Below are positions 10,600 to 22,304 of a stretch of DNA of 64,000 bases, one piece after another. Within the stretch, counting starts at the first letter, position 1, and each line of letters opens with the position of its first letter. A model generated the notes under the pieces. The model was not told the DNA's origin. It did not search any database and saw only the letters and a program-made list of their open reading frames with translations. Origin of the DNA: Calonectria ilicicola. Its lineage: Eukaryota; Ascomycota; Sordariomycetes; Hypocreales; Nectriaceae. The stretch lies in assembly GCA_020809705.1 (NCBI GenBank), contig CP085827.1, positions 868,001 through 932,000 of the forward strand. Reading direction: 5' to 3'. A program made the position numbers and the translations under genes.

Positions 10600-11508
10600 T
10601 TAGACCACTAGTCCAGGATTGGCAATTGCATAATCATAGAACTCCTCGACACTCCTAAAAGTTATGTCCTTGAAGAATTTCTCTCGATGCCTTGCCAACT
10701 TTTCCTTCGAGAAGACAAGGGCCTCAGAGTGGCCCATAATCTCGTACATGGCTGCCGCAACCTTGGTTTCATTCTCTGCAGCAATTAATTGCTTGATGCT
10801 CCGAGCAAGTGACTTTTTGACAATCTTGTAATCTGGTTCCTTGGCTTGAATAAAGTCCCCAAGTTGTTTCCATGTCATTGTCTGACCAGAAATACAAGTT
10901 GTAGGCTCCCATTCCTCGCGAGGGTGGTGTAAAAGTACAGAAACGGCAAGCGCCATGTCTCTCGCCGAAGTGAAATCAACTTTCTGAGTGCCATTACCGT
11001 AGAGGCGGTATACTTTGACATCATAGGATTGGACCCATCTCTCTCCAAAGTCAGCAAAGTGTCTTTGACTAGCTGGCAGCATGTAATCCATCATCCAGCC
11101 CTGGCATATCATAGTCCAAGAAACACTTTGCTGTTCTTCAAGTGCTTTGTAAATGATCTCCATGTCTTTGCCGGCATATATTGGCTGGTCGGGAACGTCT
11201 TCCCAATTCCCAGCCCAAGCCGAAGGGATGAATCGTTTGCACCGAGGCGACTGCTGACAGGCATCAAGAATTGCAAGATGGATGCCAGAGTAGTTTGGTG
11301 CATAGTTTGTGATGGCAGATATGACTGCATCGCAATCGTGAAGCAGTTCCCGAAAGCTACTCTTGGAATAGTCGGACAATCGCTGTTCAAGGTGCTCAGC
11401 CCAAGGCTTTTTGTTCCGAGTGATGGCCACAATTTCGTGGCCTTGCTTGGGGAGTTCCTCTGAGAGGTATTTGGCGATGTCTCCTAGACCAACAATTGCG
11501 ACCTTCAT
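10600..11508 (-). CDS. NmrA-like NAD(P)-binding protein
   Basis: A 302-aa NmrA/isoflavone-reductase-like atypical short-chain protein. It begins MKVAIVGLGDIAKYLSEEL, a Rossmann dinucleotide-binding loop at the extreme N-terminus, followed by ITRNKK, where an arginine just after the second strand suggests NADP preference. DCDAVISAITNY and RFIPSAWAGNWEDVPDQP fit the family core, and the C-terminal EFYDYAIANPGLVV is typical. The reading frame is open 92 codons upstream, but the Met at 11508 starts right at the Rossmann strand and is chosen. Members act as redox sensors or as reductases of aromatic compounds; the substrate here cannot be told. Confidence 0.85.
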   Translation of the reverse strand: MKVAIVGLGDIAKYLSEELPKQGHEIVAITRNKKPWAEHLEQRLSDYSKSSFRELLHDCDAVISAITNYAPNYSGIHLAILDACQQSPRCKRFIPSAWAGNWEDVPDQPIYAGKDMEIIYKALEEQQSVSWTMICQGWMMDYMLPASQRHFADFGERWVQSYDVKVYRLYGNGTQKVDFTSARDMALAVSVLLHHPREEWEPTTCISGQTMTWKQLGDFIQAKEPDYKIVKKSLARSIKQLIAAENETKVAAAMYEIMGHSEALVFSKEKLARHREKFFKDITFRSVEEFYDYAIANPGLVV

Positions 11509-12477
11509 GATGCAGTCTTGTTGGTACGGTTGCAGGAATGATAAGGGTAATAAAAGGGCTTGAGGATGGTATGGAGAGCAGACAGTTGATGATGAGTGAG
11601 GTTCTGTTCTGGTACGCAGGGGAGGACTGAGTTTAAATAAAATAAACCTCGGACGGAGCCGGAGTCGATTGCTGCATTTCTTTGAAATCATCTGGATGGA
11701 AATTCCGTGTTCTCCTCCGACCAGCCGACCTGGCAAAAACGCCGACTGTGTGGCCGTGTGGGTCCAAATGGCGGAGGGCCGCATCGTGGGGATCGGGGCG
11801 CCTTAGACCTCAGGCTCCCCGGGCTCCGCTTCGGGGCAAGGCAGCCCCCGAAGCTGGCCAAGTCTCGGCGCAACTTCCGGTATAACCGTGATGAAGTCTT
11901 GGCTCGGACTTGAAAATCATCCGAGGTGCGAGAAATAGCGTTTTAATGACGCAAAATCGGCGTGAATATACCACGAACCCACATGCTGGCAAATCACTGT
12001 GCAAAGCGAAGGCTTGATGGCTAGCTCGACTAGTTCCTGATTTCAATAGGCAAGTAGGGCGAGCATTTTGGCGCAACGGAACGGCCGGAGGGATTTTGGA
12101 ACGACCATCAGGAGCTTATCGCTCACTTTGAACGAGATCTAATCGTTAGAATCCTTGAGTGATGATGTTTCTGATTGCCCAACAAGAAGCTTCAACTTTT
12201 GCCATCTTCTCGGGCTATGGAGATCGACTAGAGAGTATTGCCAAAAAAAAAAAAGACATCCATCACATAACTCTAGGGAGGTCATTTGGCAACCTCGTCA
12301 AGCTAGTTCTACTGGTGGAATATTCTGATAGCTCGCTTAGAATAGTAGTCTTGGGCAAGCACTTCAATGCCATAACATGCCTAATATTTACTTTAATTAT
12401 ATGGAGCATGTACCCATTTTACCAATGCTGGCCAAAGAGAGACCTTGACAAATCGGAGAGGGGCAAAAAGAAAGCAA
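11509..12477. other. Intergenic region with GC-rich hairpin island
   Basis: Upstream of the NmrA-like gene lies a GC-rich island (about 11740-11880) containing a perfect 9-bp inverted repeat (11828-11836 with 11846-11854, 9-nt loop). The remaining sequence is AT-rich, including a 13-base A run near 12242-12254. ORFs here show no family resemblance. Confidence 0.4.
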
Positions 12478-12571
12478 CGACACCTGCAGGATTCGAACCT
12501 GCGCGTGCGAACACAATACCTTGATATGCTGTGATAGCAGGGCATCGCCTTAACCACTCGGCCAAAGTGTC
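12478..12571 (-). tRNA. tRNA-Ser (anticodon GCT) with 13-nt intron
   Basis: Minus-strand type II cloverleaf. Acceptor GACACTT pairs with AGGTGTC plus discriminator G. A serine-type long variable arm is present, the D-arm A box is GGCCGAGTGG, and the T arm is GCAGG-TTCGAAT-CCTGC. The anticodon stem ATGCC/GGTAT holds loop CTGCTA with anticodon GCT (complement of 12536-12538), reading AGC/AGU. A 13-nt intron (complement of 12522-12534) is inserted after position 37. Mature length is 81 nt. Confidence 0.96.
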
Positions 12572-13020
12572 TTGTTCTTGACAACCTGCATCATTAGGTG
12601 TGCCCAAAGGATGGCAACAGCAAATTGCATTTCATTTACATAGATGGTTCCTACAGCGCATCGACACTCCAGTAGAAGAATTTGTCGCAAGTCCTATCTC
12701 AAGGCCATATTCTATGTAGTAATTTTCTTACCTTGTGATAATTCTTTTATTCCATAAAAGAAGCTCAACAAGGCCATATGCATCGGAAACTTCTGAAAAC
12801 TGCACTGTGAATATCCCCATGAACCGGAATCATAAAGGTAGTAATTGCCTTACTATGCAGTGGTCCATCTCAGCCTGGCCTGGGGGTTGTAAAGGAATAT
12901 GCTAGTCCTACTACTATGAGCTTGAAATTGCCTAATAACAGTCGGCCAGGATGAAGGCGAATTGAATAATCCGCAGTGAAATTAAAATATGACATGTTGG
13001 TTTTAATTAAAAACTATTGT
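12572..13020. other. Intergenic spacer
   Basis: 5' flank of tRNA-Ser and 3' flank of zinc-cluster factor 1. AT-rich; nothing recognised. Confidence 0.4.
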
Positions 13021-15375
13021 TTAAAACATAAACCAACTCTCATTAAATAAATCATAATTAAAAAGGTCCATACTGTCTAGAAATGGAAAACTATCCATTC
13101 TAGTAGTATCGTCATCTCTGTCTACCTCTCCTGCTATGTTGTTTTCAGCCAAGTCGATAGCGCTTTCTTGATTTCCTGTACGCTAATGTGTCAGATAGAT
13201 TCCCTCAATGGCAATAGCTTGGCTTCCATATTTCCACTCACCTTCATTAAGATTTTGGATATTCTTCTTAAAGGCTTGCAAAGCTTGAATACCTCTCGCT
13301 GCAGACGTGACTCTGCTTTCGTGGTACTTGAATATTTCTAACCCATTTTCCCACGCCGAATTAGCAGGTTCTCTCTCCAGATCGAGCTCAAGGCTCGGAC
13401 AAAGTGTCGCAGCAACGAGTGTAGATGCTGCAGCAAAAGAAACTGTTCAAGAATTTTTAGTCAGTGGAGAACTCGTATACTATTCATGCAGATTTTTAGA
13501 TTTACTTGCATAAAAGAACATGCCAAGGTGAATTTTGGCGCGAACTTCCCAGCTTCCCATGCATATCGTGCAGCAGTGATGCTGCTGTTTCGAAGCACAT
13601 TGTGTTGATAGAATGTAGGACTTGCTCCTGGAGACCAATCTGGTCGGATGCATGTCTCTGGTTCACAGAGGTCTGGCCACGACTGGTGTACTTTTTTGCT
13701 TCCGCCAGGAGGCTAGGCCGAAGAAGTAATAAACGGATCCAGAGAACTCTATAAATAAGCAGTCAGCACAGCCTAAATCCCTAGAGTCCCGCAAGAGGTA
13801 TATTTTCTAACCTAGATTTTAAAATATTGGCCTGCATTTGAAAACATGTCGCAAGGTCATTATTATAGATGGATAAATCGGTATTCTCCCGAAGAAAAGG
13901 AGGAAGCTTTTCGCAGAAATCATCCAGTCTTACAGATAAACCAAGAACATTCTTTAGTAATTCGGACCTTGAGCCTTGATAGAAATCACCCTCAACACCT
14001 ATGTAGAATTTAGCCAAAACATGATTGAGTATCTCAAACAGTTCCATGGAACATGTAAAGAACGTCAGCCTAGAGGGATAATTCAGAGGCTGAATACCAT
14101 AACCTATTTCCAGCAAATGTTCATCATCAATATTTGCAGGAACAGGGATATGTAGGTCTTCCTTTATAAGAACAGGTCTCCCAAAAGTTGTAGCCGTGAG
14201 CCTGTAGCCGTTGAGTAACCCATCAAATAGATGCCATGATAAAGGGTGTCCAAAAGAAATACCTGTCAAGAGTGACACAGCAGTGCCACACCCTCCGCCA
14301 CATCTGCTGCTTCAACTGATTCTTTGAATTTTCATCGTGGCTCCCTGTGTGGGCATTGAGACCTTGAGCAACTCGCAAAGCCACTCCAATTGTATTCCAA
14401 CAGCGATCCATGTGAATGGTATAGTGCAGATAGATGCCCCTCAACAGGAGCAATTGCACAATGCGAACCGATGCCTCATCTAGAAAGTCAATAGGGGCAA
14501 GTTCGCAAGATCGTTTATAAAAGTGATCTATAAGATGGTATTGTCGATCGAGAGGAATGCTCTCCACTCGCTGGCAACCCAATGCAAGCACAATGCTCAG
14601 AGTTGCTTGAAAGATGACGTCATGACAGCTCTCGAAGGACTTATACGTGTCCATAAATGAATTTTTATGCAATACAGGGAAAACTGGGTGCACAAAATCC
14701 CAGTAACTCTTGAGGCAGGTATCAATCATGTGAGCTTCAGGTAGTGGCATGATCCCTGCCGATGGTTCTGGAGATGGCGGTCGAGTAGTTGTAAATCCCA
14801 GAAGTGTTGGGAGGGCAGAGGGGTTAGGGGATGCTTGAGTCTGCTCGGAAGAGTTTGCCACAACCGCTACTTGCTGCAGAAACGCAATATTTGACGAAGG
14901 CCCATATTTTGCTTCTGAGTCCAAAACAGCATGCGGTTGACCATCCATTTGAGAGTGGCTCGCCATACTGGCATTTGGAACGCCGTCATGTCCAGTCATG
15001 GAGGTAAGAGATGGAATGAGATCTTTCTGAGGGTTATATTTTGCTGGTATGGTTGAACCAATACCTTCCATTTGGCTCATTCCGTCAGTCGCTCGGCTGT
15101 TGTCTTTTGGCTCATTGCCATGTAGCCGTGATCTGACTCAAGATTAATTTCGCGACATAAAACAAAAATAAAAATCTATGGTTTACTTACGATCTTCGAT
15201 TTGAAGACGATGATAAGACAGACTGCTGATAAATGCATCGATCTTGCAATCCTTTTAGTGTGCATGATGTGCAGGCTGGGCGGCGACCATCACATCCTGC
15301 CTTGCGTATCCGACACGGATCGCAAGCCAGTCGATTTCTTGTCCGGCGGTTCCTAGGAGGCGCGCAATCAGTCAT
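13021..15375 (-). pseudogene. Zn2Cys6 transcription factor 1, with an apparent 1-nt frameshift
   Basis: Six exons on the minus strand: 15375-15191, 15132-14263, 14201-13812, 13748-13506, 13442-13242 and 13175-13021. The N-terminus has a Zn2Cys6 knuckle (Cys 18, 21, 28, 35, 38, 47), then a linker and a Fungal_trans domain (CLKSYWDFVHPVFPVLHKNSF, then the RVWHCCVTLDR / TATTFGRPVLI junction across an intron, and LLLLRPSLL). The protein ends in an acidic-aromatic tail (FPFLDSMDLFNYDLFNESWF). Splice phases agree everywhere except inside exon 4. The frame reading through LQEQVLHSINTMCFETAASL must shift by one base near 13555-13561 to reach the MFFYA / FAAASTLVAATLCP segment that continues into exon 5. 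Summed exon length is 3n+1, consistent with one extra base. It is either a recently inactivated gene or an assembly indel. Likely nuclear regulator of the neighbouring catabolic genes. Confidence 0.78.
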
Positions 15376-17618
15376 GTTGACGGGTTGCTCTTGCTGTTAC
15401 TTAGGCAAGACGATGTTGTGAGAATGAGGTGAGACGCGGCGGATCCTTGTTTTAGCGGACTCCACACACTCCATTCATTGCCGACTTATCCAGAGCGAAC
15501 GGAGGGTTCTCCATTTTAGGAACACATCAGGATCGGAAGAATGCCGTGATTTATTGACAGAACAAGAGACTTTTAAAGACGGTAATTCATTTATATTAGC
15601 CGTCGGGTACTGATTGCGTTTGGCCGCGTTTTGCCGCATAGAATGTCAGAAAGGAACCTCCAGGAGCAGTTGAAGTACACTACCCTACAGACGACCTTGC
15701 CACACGACGGCTGCATTCCAACATATGAGGGCCTTTCGTGATAACGAGATCTTTATGTTTTCTTCTTGTTTTTCACTCGATTCAATTTTCACTGTGGGTC
15801 CCCCACTCATATGTGGATTCTTCACCTGGATTTACAGCCAAATTTTAGCCATCAATGTTAATGCTTAGCAGGTGACCCAGTTGAACAACCTCGTCCATCC
15901 GACGTTGACCACGATGGCACATCGCACAAACTCTCTTCGAAGATAACTGTGAAAAGTCTATTAAATGATACCATGTGCCTGAAAGGAGCTCTATTTCTTT
16001 TTTTTTTAGGAGGAAATTGTGTCTACCATGATTTTGCGTGCTGTCGCAATTCACAGGTGCGTATGCAAGGCTGTTGAAGAAATGTGGCTGGTGCAGCCCC
16101 ACATCGCCCAGCCCCACCCGCCCAGCCAGCCTTGCACGGGAGCACAAGGTGCAACCAAGGGGTTATAGGACAAAAACACTGCTCGTTCTTTCGCCTTCGG
16201 GCATATGGTCTATTTGAAACGATACAGAGAAGATGTAAGTACAGTCTGAGGTTCGATTCCCACTCAGTGACATAATACTAACTGCTCAACAGTAGCATGG
16301 CCCCTGCACTAAGGATGACACGCTTATCAAAGAGTTGCTTACGATTTTTTTTGCACTTTTTGGATAGTTTTTTGGCCTGCAAATGTCTTCTTTGGTTCAT
16401 TTCTATTGTTTTGTTCTCGTACCTTTTTTGCGTTCTACGACGGGTGCACGCACTGTCACACACCGACCCCTCTGCTACCCGCATGCTGCATGCAAACAAA
16501 CTCTCTTCTCAGGAACAACGACTACGTTATTTACAACATGAAGTACGAGCACTTCTCCTCATCTTTGAGGCGATAGATTTTACATTTTGAGAATAAGATC
16601 CCGTAAAATTCTTTATTTATTTTGTTGAAACTACGATATCTTCATTTTACCCCTTTGATCTTTGCATGCCTTGGAAGACCTGATGGATTCCTTCAGGTGA
16701 TACGGCGCAGCATTCCCATTCTTAAGATCATACCTACCCACTCCGTAAATAAGACACAAAACCACTTTTAGCAAATCTTCTGATCTCGAGATCCTCCTGT
16801 CGAACTTTTCAGGCGGTGAACTTGAGTGTTGGCGCCCCATGTTGCGTGGCTGAGACTTCATCTCGGTAGCCTAGCGAACCCCTGCGGCTGTCTGCCTAGG
16901 CCGCCCCATTTCATCCAGCCTCAAGTCAGACCTTCTGTACCTGTTTTCTTGGATCTGAAAATCTAGCTTACGATTTTCCATGAATCATTTGCAATATCAA
17001 GAGGACCAGGCAATGGTTAGATTGATCTCTACCGGATTCTAAATCGCCGTCTATTTAGGGGTGAACATCGTCTGCCCCTGCCACTAGCTTAGTTATTAGC
17101 ATAATTTCGTTCCCCATGCTTCATTTCAAGCCGCAAATCATTGAACGCGGCTGACTGCAGCCTGGACTGTCAAGGGCCCATTTTTATTTACACACCAAAC
17201 TTAGAGGAAGTCCATGTGATCATCAATCGTTGGAAAATGAATACTTCGTCACCCTACATCTGAATTGATGAGTGATGCCATGTTGACTTTATCCCAAGGC
17301 TCAAGGCCAGTAAGTCGGCTTGTACGTCCATAAAGATTCTACCTCATTCCGTGAGAGAAAAATACGATAAATCTGCGGAAGTACTCTATCCTCACGCGAA
17401 CATATTTCATATCAAACTTGGTCCATGTTCATGTTCTAGTAGATATGATGAACAAGCATCATGATATTAACTACTTAAGTCCGCCCTAAGTCTCAGCTAC
17501 ATATTTCGACATAAGTGATGAAAAGAACTCCCACTCGATTTTTAAACTGTCTCTATATACCTCTTAAATTCCCTGCGGAAAATTAGCAACTTAGATCTCG
17601 CAAAGATTATTCGATTAC
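15376..17618. other. 2.2 kb gene-poor region
   Basis: It separates zinc-cluster factor 1 from the GS-like gene. Only short ORFs without family resemblance occur. A T-loop-like string near 16250 does not extend to a tRNA fold. Pyrimidine- and AT-rich tracts are frequent. I see no transposon ends. Confidence 0.4.
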
Positions 17619-19246
17619 CTACCAGTCAGTCACAGCTTCGCGCCAAACTCGTAGTTCATGATGCCGAGAAATAGCAAACGCATCAACGAATTCATCACCC
17701 ATAATTTCCCTAGCTACACTACCCTTTGCCTCAAACCTTTCGAGCGCTTTCTCGAGTGTGTTGGGGAGGCGCTCAGCGCGCTGGTTCTCGGAAAGCTGAG
17801 CGGTTGGAGGAAGACTGATGTCCTTTTTCTGTTGTATTCCTCTCAGTCCAGCCTTGAAGATGGCGCTGAGAGCATAGTGAGCATGTAAATCAGCACCTGG
17901 GATCCGCACTTCGAAGCGTGTCGCCGACGGTTTGCAAATAGGCGGAACTACTAGCCGAATACTGGAAAGTCGATCCTCAAAGCCCCAACCGAGAGCGACT
18001 GGAGCCCAGTAGTTCTCCACCAGGCGTTTGTAAGAGTTGATGTTTGGTGCTAGGAGTGGCATGATATCTGGCAAAGCGTCGAGGAGACCAGCAAGGAACC
18101 ATCGACCAATGTCCGAAAGGTTTGAAATATCAGACCATTCGACTGTTTCGTCTGTCACATCTCTGGCAAACAAGTTCTTGCCATCAAGGTCTGTAATCGA
18201 TACATGCATATGGCCAGAATTTCCCGGCATTCCCTCCATGGGTTTTGCCATGAAACAAGGAGTTACTCCATGCTCAATACCGATGCATTTTGTCAAGAGC
18301 CTATGTCCGTTAGCATTAATCAAATTCTCAACTCCAAACTTCTTACTTGAAGAGCGCGACATTGTCTGCCATTTTCCCAAGCGGTGAGACGGCCAGTGCC
18401 TAACATCCTTGTAAGCCACGTCCTGTGTTTGATCCACCCATCAATACAATACATACAGCCTCGAAAACACCAGGGCCACTCTCGGTGTGCCAGCCCTCAA
18501 TGGGACATCCCATTTCCAAACTGCGATCATAAATTTCGTGAAAGTATTTATTGGACATGACTGGTCGGGAAACGCTGTAACCAAACATCCCGTCGGTCAG
18601 AGGCCTCAAAGACCCCACACTGTTGGATTTGAGGAATGCAGCCAAGTTTCGCCGCTCATCACCTCGACCGTAGCCATCCTCATGGGGTGTCTGAAAGTTC
18701 ATGAATTCTAGTTCAACTAAAATTTTTAATGTCAGATTTTGTGATAATGCATTTTAAAGCAGAATGATCATACTTCCTGCGTATGCTTTCATCCCAGCCT
18801 CGGCTAGTGTCGCCTCGACTGCCGCTGTCATGCTTCGGCCATCGGCACAAACTGGGATGCTGTTGATCGAGAAGCGAAGGAGAAACATCGGGATGTAATT
18901 TTCAAACGGCAACCGTCCCATTGAATTGAGGTCAATTTCTGCAATTAGATCTGAGTAGCCACCCTCTGCACCAGTAATACTGGTTTCTGTGGTGAACATC
19001 ACGTCGTGCATGTCCCAGCCGAAAATCGCAGAACTCACACCAAACCCGCCTTTGAGACTGGAAAGGAACTTATCCTTTGACATAATTTTGCCTCGAAGTA
19101 TACCATCAAAGTCAATACCAGCTACTTTTGACCTTGGTATCATTGGCCAAAAGCTTTTGGATCGTTACGACATGACTATCATCATGATGTAGTCTGTGGA
19201 GGTGACTTTGGTGAGAATTTTCCATCTCATTGACTAAAGAGCCCAT
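17619..19246 (-). pseudogene. Class-I glutamine-synthetase-like gamma-glutamyl ligase, 5' frameshift
   Basis: Four exons on the minus strand: 19246-18774, 18716-18457, 18399-18347 and 18300-17619 (about 488 aa once the frame is restored). Introns are 57, 57 and 46 nt, all GT-AG and in phase. GS signatures: VAGIDFDGILRGK, FGWDMHDVMF, GIELEFMNFQTPHEDGYGRG, FMAKPMEGMPGNSGHMHVS (ammonia/glutamate site), NINSYKRLVENYWAPV and RFEVRIPGADLHAHYALSA. This is the fungal GS-I-like family related to gamma-glutamylpolyamine/ethanolamide ligases more than to eukaryotic GS-II. The natural start (ATG at 19246) reads into VVTIQKLLANDTKVK and then needs one base removed at an A4 run (complement of 19126-19129) to enter VAGIDF. 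Without this, translation would start at 19143 and lose the N-terminal lobe. It could be an indel error. ATP-dependent ligation of glutamate to an amine is inferred. Confidence 0.82.
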
Positions 19247-20012
19247 AGTGAATTGTGCCTATAAAAAGCAAAAATTGAGCAAATAATAAAATGAGATTTG
19301 TATGCCTTGTGGGTTGCTTAGCTTTCGCACGGTTACTTGCGAGGCGAAACTGAATTAATGTGAGACTGGAGTGGTAATTGACATAGCACAAGACGACATG
19401 ATAAGAAATATCTGCTGCATGAATGATTGGAAGAGTTGATAAATCAAGTGGGAATGTTATCCGAGACCATCCATACCGTCAGCTCGAATCCCGAACTGTG
19501 TCCCATGAACCGCGCGCAATTGTGAGGCGCGTTCTCCAAGTGGGTTTGGCGGAAAATGGCTCCGCGCTACGGTGGGCTATGTTTTGGGTGGTCATTTTCC
19601 GCGGTCGCTCCAGCCCCCTAAACCGCGATGACTCCTCATGATCGACCAGGGTGTGGGACCGCGACAGTAAACGCGGGGACATTGCCCCGTTGATGGAGAC
19701 AACTAGTTCTCCCCGTGCAGAGTGTCTAAACCGAACATATGCGATTTGATAGACTAGTTTTTTTGATGCTCATGATGTGGGTGTATCAATGCTCCCCATA
19801 TGCTCAGTTTTAGATGCCATGCCTTACAAACATCACACAAGCGAATAGAGATGGACGCTGCAATGAAGATGTAGAGGTTTTAACTATGCTATTGGCTATC
19901 GGATCTAATATTTTGTTTCGTTCATTGCACGTTGTTTTTTTTTATCTTAAAAGTTAGGTAAATGAGTGGCATTTTGTAATTTTATTCAGTCTAAAGTAAA
20001 GCAATCATTATT
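19247..20012. promoter_or_regulatory. Upstream region of the GS-like gene with inverted repeat
   Basis: It holds a 10-nt inverted repeat, GCGGAAAATG (19549-19558) and CATTTTCCGC (19593-19602), that is, a CGG and a CCG half-site flanked by an A/T run and 34 nt apart. A GATAAG element near 19399-19404 could bind a GATA (AreA-type) nitrogen regulator. It lies 150-350 bp upstream of the GS-like start. The sites are seen; binding is inferred. Confidence 0.4.
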
Positions 20013-21597
20013 TTATGCCTGGTTTTCCTTAACATGGTAGCTCTTGAGCTTGACGAAAGCATCAAATCCTCGGGGTCCCAAAGTACATCCCAATCCCGAC
20101 TTTTTCCAGCCCGTCCAAGCGAGATCCTAGAAGAATGGTGAGTCAGAAAATCTCCTTCTGAGAGATGAAATATCATCAAGAAATCCGATTAATTTGGACT
20201 CACCGGGTTAGGATAATCACAGCGATTGACGAAGACAGTACCTGCATTGAGTTGCTCAATCAAGTCTTCTCCGCGCGCAATGTCTTTGGTCCAAACACTA
20301 GCCGTTAGACCATAATCCGTATCATTCATCAATTTAACGGCCTCTTCGTCACTGGATACCTTTGCAACGGGGATTACTGGACCAAACGTTTCTTCACGCA
20401 TGACAGTCATGTCATGGTTGACGTTGGTCAAAAGAATGGGTGCTACATAATTGCCGCTGTAAGAGGCAGATAGGAAAGATGTATTCTCAGGTGTCGAATC
20501 AACAGCTCCCTTGGCGAGGGCATCATGGATCTGTGCATAAATCCCTCGTTGAGCGGCGCGAGAAATGACCGGACCGACCATGGTCGAGGCATCCAGTGGG
20601 TCACCGAGCTTGTACCTGTAGAGGTGTTAGCCCAAGAATAATGTCATTCTTATTCGTCATCGAGAACTTACTGTTTCAGTTCATCTTGAAGCTCCTTGAC
20701 AAAGGCATCGTGGACATCAGTGTGCACGTAGATGCGCTCGACTGCACAACAGCTTTGACCTGCGTTGAATACGGCACCGTCTACAAGTTGAGCAGCCACA
20801 TATTTGAGGTCGGCATCAGGTCTGACATATGCAGGATCATTGCCTCCTAGCTCAAGGTTGACGGGAATGGTTTGCTTTGCCACGGCCTCACGAATAGCCA
20901 ATCCTCCAGCCGTGGATCCAGTAAAGCTGACACATTGCACCTCTGGAAGCTGGGCAAGCTCTTTGAGCATAGCAGGATTACCAGACTGGATAACCTGGAG
21001 AACATTCTTTGGAAGCCCAGCCTCAAGGAAAATCTCAGCAATTCTCTCGCCAACTAGAGGGGTCTGTGGCGACGGCTTGAGAACAACGGTGTTTCCTGCC
21101 AGGATAGCTGGAACCAAAGCATTAACGATAATGAGATATGGGAACTTTGGAAATGTAAGCATTTCTTCTTGCATGCATAATTTGCTTCAACTCACATTCC
21201 AAGCAAAGACAATAAGGGTAGGTCCCACTGGAATCTTCTTTATGCATCTTTTGAAACCGGCTTCCGGGCGTCCAGGAAGCGGCGCGAGGGCTTCTTCGGC
21301 AATATCAAGCAGATAATCGGCGCGCTTTTGCATAGTCTCAATTTCCTTGTGACTATAGGCAATGGGCCGTCCCATCTGCTCAGAGAGTTCTCGGCCAAGT
21401 GCCATCTTGCGTTCTTGGATGAGAGCGAGAGCTTTCACAACAATGGCTCGGCGGTCTGCGAACGACACATCCTTAAATTTCTCAAAGGCTTCTTGAGACT
21501 GACGCAGAACATTTCTGGCATCCTCAATTATAGCCTCAGGGACTTCGCACACGATTTTGTTCGTGGAGGGGGAGATGGTCTTGATTGTCGCAGTCAT
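20013..21597 (-). CDS. NAD(P)-dependent aldehyde dehydrogenase
   Basis: Four exons on the minus strand: 21597-21196, 21144-20672, 20615-20204 and 20126-20013 (466 aa). Introns are 51, 56 and 77 nt with good GT-AG ends and branch sites such as GGGCTAACAC. Aldehyde dehydrogenase hallmarks: the oxyanion Asn134 in FAWNFPYLI, the Rossmann FTGSTAGG, general base Glu232 in NLELGGNDPAYV, and nucleophile Cys266 in NAGQSC. MREETFGPVIPV and the C-terminal KKSGLG follow. There is no targeting peptide, so it is cytosolic. It is slightly short at the N-terminus, as in succinate-semialdehyde/aminoaldehyde-type members. It oxidises an aldehyde to its acid. Its place between the GS-like ligase and an SDR suggests it handles a (gamma-glutamyl-)aminoaldehyde; that is inference. 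Confidence 0.92.
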
Positions 21598-22304
21598 AGT
21601 GAAGCAATCGGAGAAGGCGACTGAGTACAAAAAAATGTTAAGCGAACTGAATACTTGAAGCAACGATTAGAGAAGAACACGGGGTCAATCAAATATCTTT
21701 AGATCTCAAGTTCTTTGTGATATATCTCGGGTTGAATAGCGCTTACTAGAGGGCTTCTGCGAAGTCGATTTCAGCGCCACTCTGAAGCAGTCTAATCACT
21801 CATGGGCTGTCATCAGAACACCACCAGCAAATGCACCTGACCAACCATATCCCAACCGGAGCGCGGCAACCAAATACCCCCTTATCTCACTGAAATTCAA
21901 CGTGAAGATTTGCAATCTTGCATATGAACTCAAGTTCAGTCCCACATGCACCGATGCGCATGATCAAAATCCACTTTGGCGCAGATCCGCCTGGCATGGA
22001 CCAATCCCCAGCCAGTATTTCCGCGCTCTAGCAGGCCTCAGCACGCGCAAACCCATTGGACTTCGCGGTTGATTGTGAAGTAAGCCCAGAGACACCATTG
22101 CAGTCTCGCAAGTGCGTTCCGATTAATTGTTTTGTCGAAATGCTCTTCGATCTCTAAATACTTAACACGCGTTATTGGCAGCAATAATTCGCATTCTTCA
22201 CCCTTGCCCTCAGCCATTACGACATTACCACCAGTCAAGTTTTCAGAATTTATCTTTAATACCAATTTATTTATTTATATATCACTTATAAAATAAACGT
22301 TACA
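21598..22304. promoter_or_regulatory. Bidirectional promoter region (ALDH / SDR)
   Basis: A 707-bp intergenic region shared by two divergent start codons, so it probably co-regulates the ALDH and SDR genes. A TATA-like AT tract (tatttatatatcacttataa) sits just upstream of the SDR start. No ORF looks real. Confidence 0.5.

Noticed and set aside
11509..11784. 92-residue N-terminal extension of the NmrA-like protein
   Set aside because: The Rossmann strand normally starts within the first residues, and the extension is basic, low-quality sequence resembling a leader.
12159..12524. 121-codon ORF on the plus strand
   Set aside because: Its end runs antisense through tRNA-Ser and it contains a long A run translated as Lys; treated as chance.
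16200..16275. T-loop-like string (ggttcgattcc) suggesting a tRNA
   Set aside because: The flanking bases do not form a T stem, and no acceptor, D arm or anticodon arm can be folded.
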